Positions 41,301 to 46,900 of a stretch of DNA of 64,000 bases are shown here, one piece after another. The notes below the pieces were generated by a model. It was not told where the DNA came from, ran no database searches, and saw only the letters and a program-made list of their open reading frames with translations. How positions within the stretch are numbered: the stretch's first letter is position 1; every line of letters begins with the position of its first letter. The stretch covers positions 6,473,773-6,537,772 of the forward strand of contig CM020510.1 in assembly GCA_009823395.1 (NCBI GenBank). Direction: 5' to 3'. Made by a program: the position numbers and the translations under genes. The DNA is from Thamnaconus septentrionalis. Its lineage: Eukaryota > Chordata > Actinopteri > Tetraodontiformes > Monacanthidae.

Positions 41301-42062
41301 CCATTTAACAGCATTGCATGCGTGAGAACAAAGAGAAACAAGCGCTGGGAGACCTGATGATCAAACCCGTCCAGAGGATCCCTCGATACGAGCTGCTGGT
41401 CAAGGTCAGTAATGTTTCAGCCCTGTGTGAGTGAGCTGCGAGAACCTTCGCGTTCAGCGAGAAACTTCGTGTTCAGCGACAGCTTTATGTATTTGGCCGT
41501 GTTTTGCCGTTGTAGGACCTACTCAAACACACCGCTGAAGACCACCCGGACCACGCTTACCTGCTGGACGCCCAGAGGGACATCAAGCGACTGGCCGAGA
41601 AGATCAACAAGGGCCGTCGCTCCGCCGAGGAGGCGGAGAGGGAGGCCAGGGTCATCCAGGAGATTGAGGCTCACATAGAAGGAGTTGAACATGTGAGGTC
41701 TATTTGGTGATATTTATAAAATGACAGTAATTAGCATAGCACAACCTGCTAATCGCCTCGCTCCTTTTTTTTTTTTATGTGCGTTCAGATTCTGAACCCC
41801 CAGAGGAAGTTCGTGAGGCAGGAGATGGTCATGGAGGCGGTAAGAAGCGCTGTCTTCCTTGACAATGCGAACAGAGAAGTCATCCGAGGTTCCACCGTCA
41901 TCACGGCGATTTATTTCTAATCCTGTTCCTGCAACCGTCCTCTCTGCAGAAGACCGTGGGCGGGAAGAAGGACCGCTCGCTCTTCCTCTTCAGCGATCTC
42001 ATCATCTGCACCACACTCAAGAGGAAGTCGGGCTCATTACGACGCAGCTCCATGAGCCTGTA

Positions 42063-42100
<38 letters not shown>

Positions 42101-43809
42101 CCATTCCAAACCTCGCAAGTCACATGGCCCCCTGCTTTAGAACTGCATCACCCCCGTCCACTTTTTTTTTACCCCCTCACTTTTCCTGCAGCTACTCTGC
42201 CGCCAGTGTGATTGACACCTCCAGTAAATATAAGTTCCTGTGGAAGCTCCCGCTGGAGGAGGTGGAGGTGGTGAAAAGTAAGATTCCCAATGAATTTCAT
42301 GGCTCCTTTCCTTGAAACCTCCTCTGCTCACCGTTGATGCTCAACAATGCTCAATCTCTGGCACAGGTTCCACCCAGGCGACCAACAGGGAGAGCATCCA
42401 GAAGATGATCAACCGCCTGGACGAGGACCTGAGCACCCTGGGTCAGATCAGCAAGCTGTCCGAAACCCTCAGCTTCCCCCATCAGGTAGCTCAGAGCGAG
42501 TAGAGTGCGGCTCCTCACGTCCGGTGTGAAAAAAACGCCTGATGTTCCTCGAGGCTGATCTCCTCCGTCTCTCCCTCTGCGCCTCCCTCAGTCCCTGGAC
42601 GAGGTCATCAAGGACCTGATGGCGTCGGTGCACAGGGAGCTGTCGGACAAACAGTCGCTGGCCTTCAGCATGACCTTCCTGCCCACCAAGCTGGAGTTCA
42701 CCACGGCCTCTGCCGAGAGCAGCTTCGTCTTCGAGTTCGCCTCACCCGACGCCCGCTCCAACTTTGAGCAGGCCTTCGAGGAGACCAAGAAGAAGCTGGG
42801 TGGGCCCATAACTTAAAAAAAAATCCTCTCTTATTTTGAGTAAATCTATAACAACATATACTTATTCTGCTGGTGCGGTTGATTGCAGCTATGAATAAGG
42901 ACCAGTGGGACCCAGAGTTCCTGAAGGCCATTCCAATAATGAAGACACGCAGTGGAATGCAGGTGAGGACATCGTCCCTGCTCCCGACTGTATTAATGAA
43001 TCTGTAGGAGTGAGATATTGTCTTCAGACCTTGATAGAGTGATTCAGAAGTGCACCAAAGATCCTGCACAAACTGGCTGCATTCATGCAGAGAAACTTGC
43101 AAAAAGCCTCAGAACTATTCACACACATAAAATTGAGGGTGTTTTTGCCTGAAGTTTTGTGTGAAACTTTTGCACCAAGCACCAAAATGTGCATCTACAC
43201 ACTGTTTTCAAACAGCCACAGACTCGTATTCTTTGTTCTTTATTCTTTATAATTATTACTGTATATTCAGAAAACGTCTTTATTGACACTCAAACGTCTC
43301 CACGCATCTTTTTCTCCTGCCAGTTTTCCTGCGCCTCTCCGAGCCACAGCTGTCCCGACAGCGGCTGCGAGGTCTGGGTGTGCAACAGCGACGGCTACGT
43401 GGGACAGGTGAGGGAAAACAACATTAAAAAGCGTTTGCAAGCTTCCCTCCCTCTGAGATCCGCCAGTGACACCGTCGGACTGGATGCCGTGACGATTCTT
43501 TTCCTTCAGGTGTGTTTGCTGAATATCAAAGACGAGCCCATGGTGGAAGCCTGCATCGCCGTCTGCTCAGCGCGGATCATCTGCATCGCTGCAGTACCGG
43601 GACTCAAAGCAAGGTCGGAGCACAAACACTCGTCGGTCTTTTCTGCTCTGTGTTTGTCTGGACTGTCAACGTTGCTCTGTCTCTAATACAAGCTCAAACT
43701 ACAGATGCATTAAGACACAGTTGATCTACTGCGTTACTGCCACATTAATGCCTCACTGGTCACCATTTAGGGAGCGCACAACGGAGCCCAACCTCGCCGC
43801 CGCCACTGC

Positions 43810-43901
<92 letters not shown>

Positions 43902-46900
43902 AGCAGCAGCAGCAGCAGCAGCAGCTCCACATCTCCATCTCTCACTTCGTCCCTGGAGCTGGCAGAGCAGCCTGCAGGTTTGTCCATCAAGGTTTTCACT
44001 CTCCACTTCTGAACAGTTTTTTAAAGGACCCCTATCGTACCCATCTTCAGATTTTTTTTTGCATGACTCATTGTCCAAAAGAAGGAAAAAAGCAACAAAA
44101 GGATCCCAGAAACAGGACAGAACCAGCAACTGGCGGCGGGTGTTTTCACGAACCTGGGAGAGGATTTGTGCCTTTTGTGACCTCACAATGGGCTGGTTTC
44201 TTGAACTGTGTAGCCGTAGTAGTAGCAGCACACGATGAAATGTAGGATGGACTCACATACTAGTTATAAAACACCGCTCCACAAGGAGTCGCTCTAACGC
44301 AGAGGACAAATTCACTTACTGACTGTCAGTGGGACTTTGACCTTTAACCTTTCATTTTCTGAGACATTTAAACTTTCACCTCACGCAAAATTAGCTTCAC
44401 CAGGCAGCTTTCCAGTCCCAGTATTGTCTGTAACAAATTGATCTGATCTGTCCTACTAATACTGAAGTCCACATTGTCATGTGATCAAGTGATGCATCGT
44501 TCATTGGTGTTGTCCAGGGCCGGGGGCGGAGCTTGTTCCCTTTGACAGCGACGACAGCGACGACGAGGACTCGCCCAGCCCTTCGTCCACTCTGCAGAGC
44601 CAGGCCAGCCACTCCACCATCTCCTCCAGCTACGGCAGTGAGTGCACACTGTCAAGCCCGAAACCCACCGGAAGCGTCTGCGGTGCGGAAACATACATGG
44701 CTGTTTTATTTATCACGCTTCACATGTGGCGACCGCATCGATCGCAGCAGGTAGAACCGTTCAGGCAGGAAGTCAATGATCAGAAAAGAGGCTAGGGTGC
44801 CGCGCTTTTTCTAAGCGTTGACGCGCCACAGACGTTTTCAGTGGGAAGCCGGGGTCAGACAGGCGCCCTACAGCTACACACACACACTCACACACACTCT
44901 GACATGTCTCCCCCCCCTCCCCGCCGAAGACGACGAGGGTCCGAGCTCCAAGGACATGGCCACGGAGACCACCAGCAGCGAGGAAGAGCAGGAGTTCCCC
45001 GTGCCCGCCTCCTACAGGGCTCCGGGGATGCTGGGGCTGGGCGGAGGAGGCCGCGCCCACACGGAGGGCGCCATGGACGGCCGCGCCATGCGCAGGTCCT
45101 CCCGGGGTTCCTTCACCAGGGCCAGCCTGGAGGACCTGCTGAGCATCGACCCCGAGGCCTACCAGAGCTCAGTGTGGCTGGGCACCGAGGACGGATGGTG
45201 TGTTGCACTTGCTGCACTGCTGCAAGTCTCGTGTCTGTTCTTGTTCCTTGGTGTTGACGCAGCGTTTTAACTCCTCCCCCTCCAACACGTGTCCGCTCCC
45301 GGCAGCATCCACGTGTACCAGTCGTCAGACAACATCCGCAACCGCAAGAACAGCATGAAGATGCAACATTCGGCTTCCATCCTCTGCATCCTGTGAGTCT
45401 GTGTGTCTTTCAAGGTCGACATGTGATGGACATCACATCATCAGCCGAAAACAGATCAAATCATAGCTTCTAAATAATTTCTATTTTTGTTTGTATCCAC
45501 TGGCTTTGATATTTTTTGTTTTCATTTCCTTCAGGTATTTGGACAACAAGGTGTTTGTGTCTTTGGCCAATGGGGAGGTGATAGTCTATCAGAGAGAAGC
45601 AGGTAAGCTAGGTGTATGTGTGTGTGTGTGTGTGTGTCTCTTTTGTGTGAGTGTGAACATGTGTACAGGCTTTTTGTTCTATTTTTGTAGCTGAATCAGA
45701 AAACTTAATTTCTGTGCAACTTTTTTTCAGATTTCTGCCCCTACACATTGATTTTAGCAGAAAGTTATAAAAGAGAGAGGAACCTAATGAACCACATTGT
45801 TTTGTCTTTTATTTCTGATCTTACTTTTAAGATTGAATAGAATTCAGTTTTATTGTTGTTTTGTTGTGTGTCACCTCTCCAGGTAGTTTCTGGGACCCGC
45901 AGTCTTCCCAGACCCTCGTCCTCGGCACGCCCAGCAGCCCCGTCACCAAGATGGTTCCAGTTGGGGAAAGCTGTGGTGCGGCTCCCAGAACAGGGTCCTG
46001 GTCATCAACACAGCAACGCTGGCACAAGAGGTAACCACAGACACGACACGGTGACATGAAAACCAGATCGGTCTCCCCTCCTTCCTCCGTCATGACCCTC
46101 CCCCCCACCCTTCCTCCTCTCTGCAGCAGTGGTTCCAGGTGGGCACCGACAGCAGCCGCTGCGTCACCTGCATGGTGGCGTACGGCCAGGGCGTGTGGCT
46201 GGCGCTGCAAGGCAGCGCGCACGTGCGCCTCTACCACGCCCAGAGCTGCGAGAGCCTGACGGAGGTGGACGTGGCGCCCGCCGTGCACAAGATGCTGGCA
46301 GGTAATCCACTTTGTTCTCCATTCTTTGTTTGGTGTCCTTGTTTGCTTGCACAAAGTGGGTCGATAGTTTTTCTGGGTTCCTCACAAAAATTCAAAGATA
46401 AACACAAGTAAAGGTTAAAATTGTAAAACAGAAAAACATATACAGACAAAATGTAATGATCAGCAGATAAGTAGAGTTGCTCTGCATGTAGTAAATCAAA
46501 CCACAGTAGACAATATGGTCACAAATAAAGATAAATATAGCTTATTTATTTCTGTGAGTAACTTTTTAACAGAAAGTCTTCTACTAATGTGTCTTTTATT
46601 AAGTTGGAGCATATGGAAGCTCTATAATGTACAGTTGAAATTATACAATTTTGCATCTCTCTCTGTGTCTCTGCGCCTGAGTGGTGTTGAGAAGCATTTT
46701 GATTCCGTCTCCTTCATTCCTCCGTCCTCTCTGCTCAGGCGCTGACGCAATCATCAGACAGCATAAGGCTGCCTGTCTGAGGATCACAGCGCTGCTGGCC
46801 TGTAAGGACCTGCTGTGGATCGGCACCAGCGCAGGTAAGAGAAATCATTATTACCTTTCCCTTTAATTTAGTGTCAGTAATTCTCTGCAACTCTCATCCA

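Noticed and set aside
43753..44231. Minus-strand ORFs with poly-Cys, poly-Leu or poly-Ala
   Set aside because: They are mirror readings of the CAG tract in exon 15 and have no splice or conservation support.
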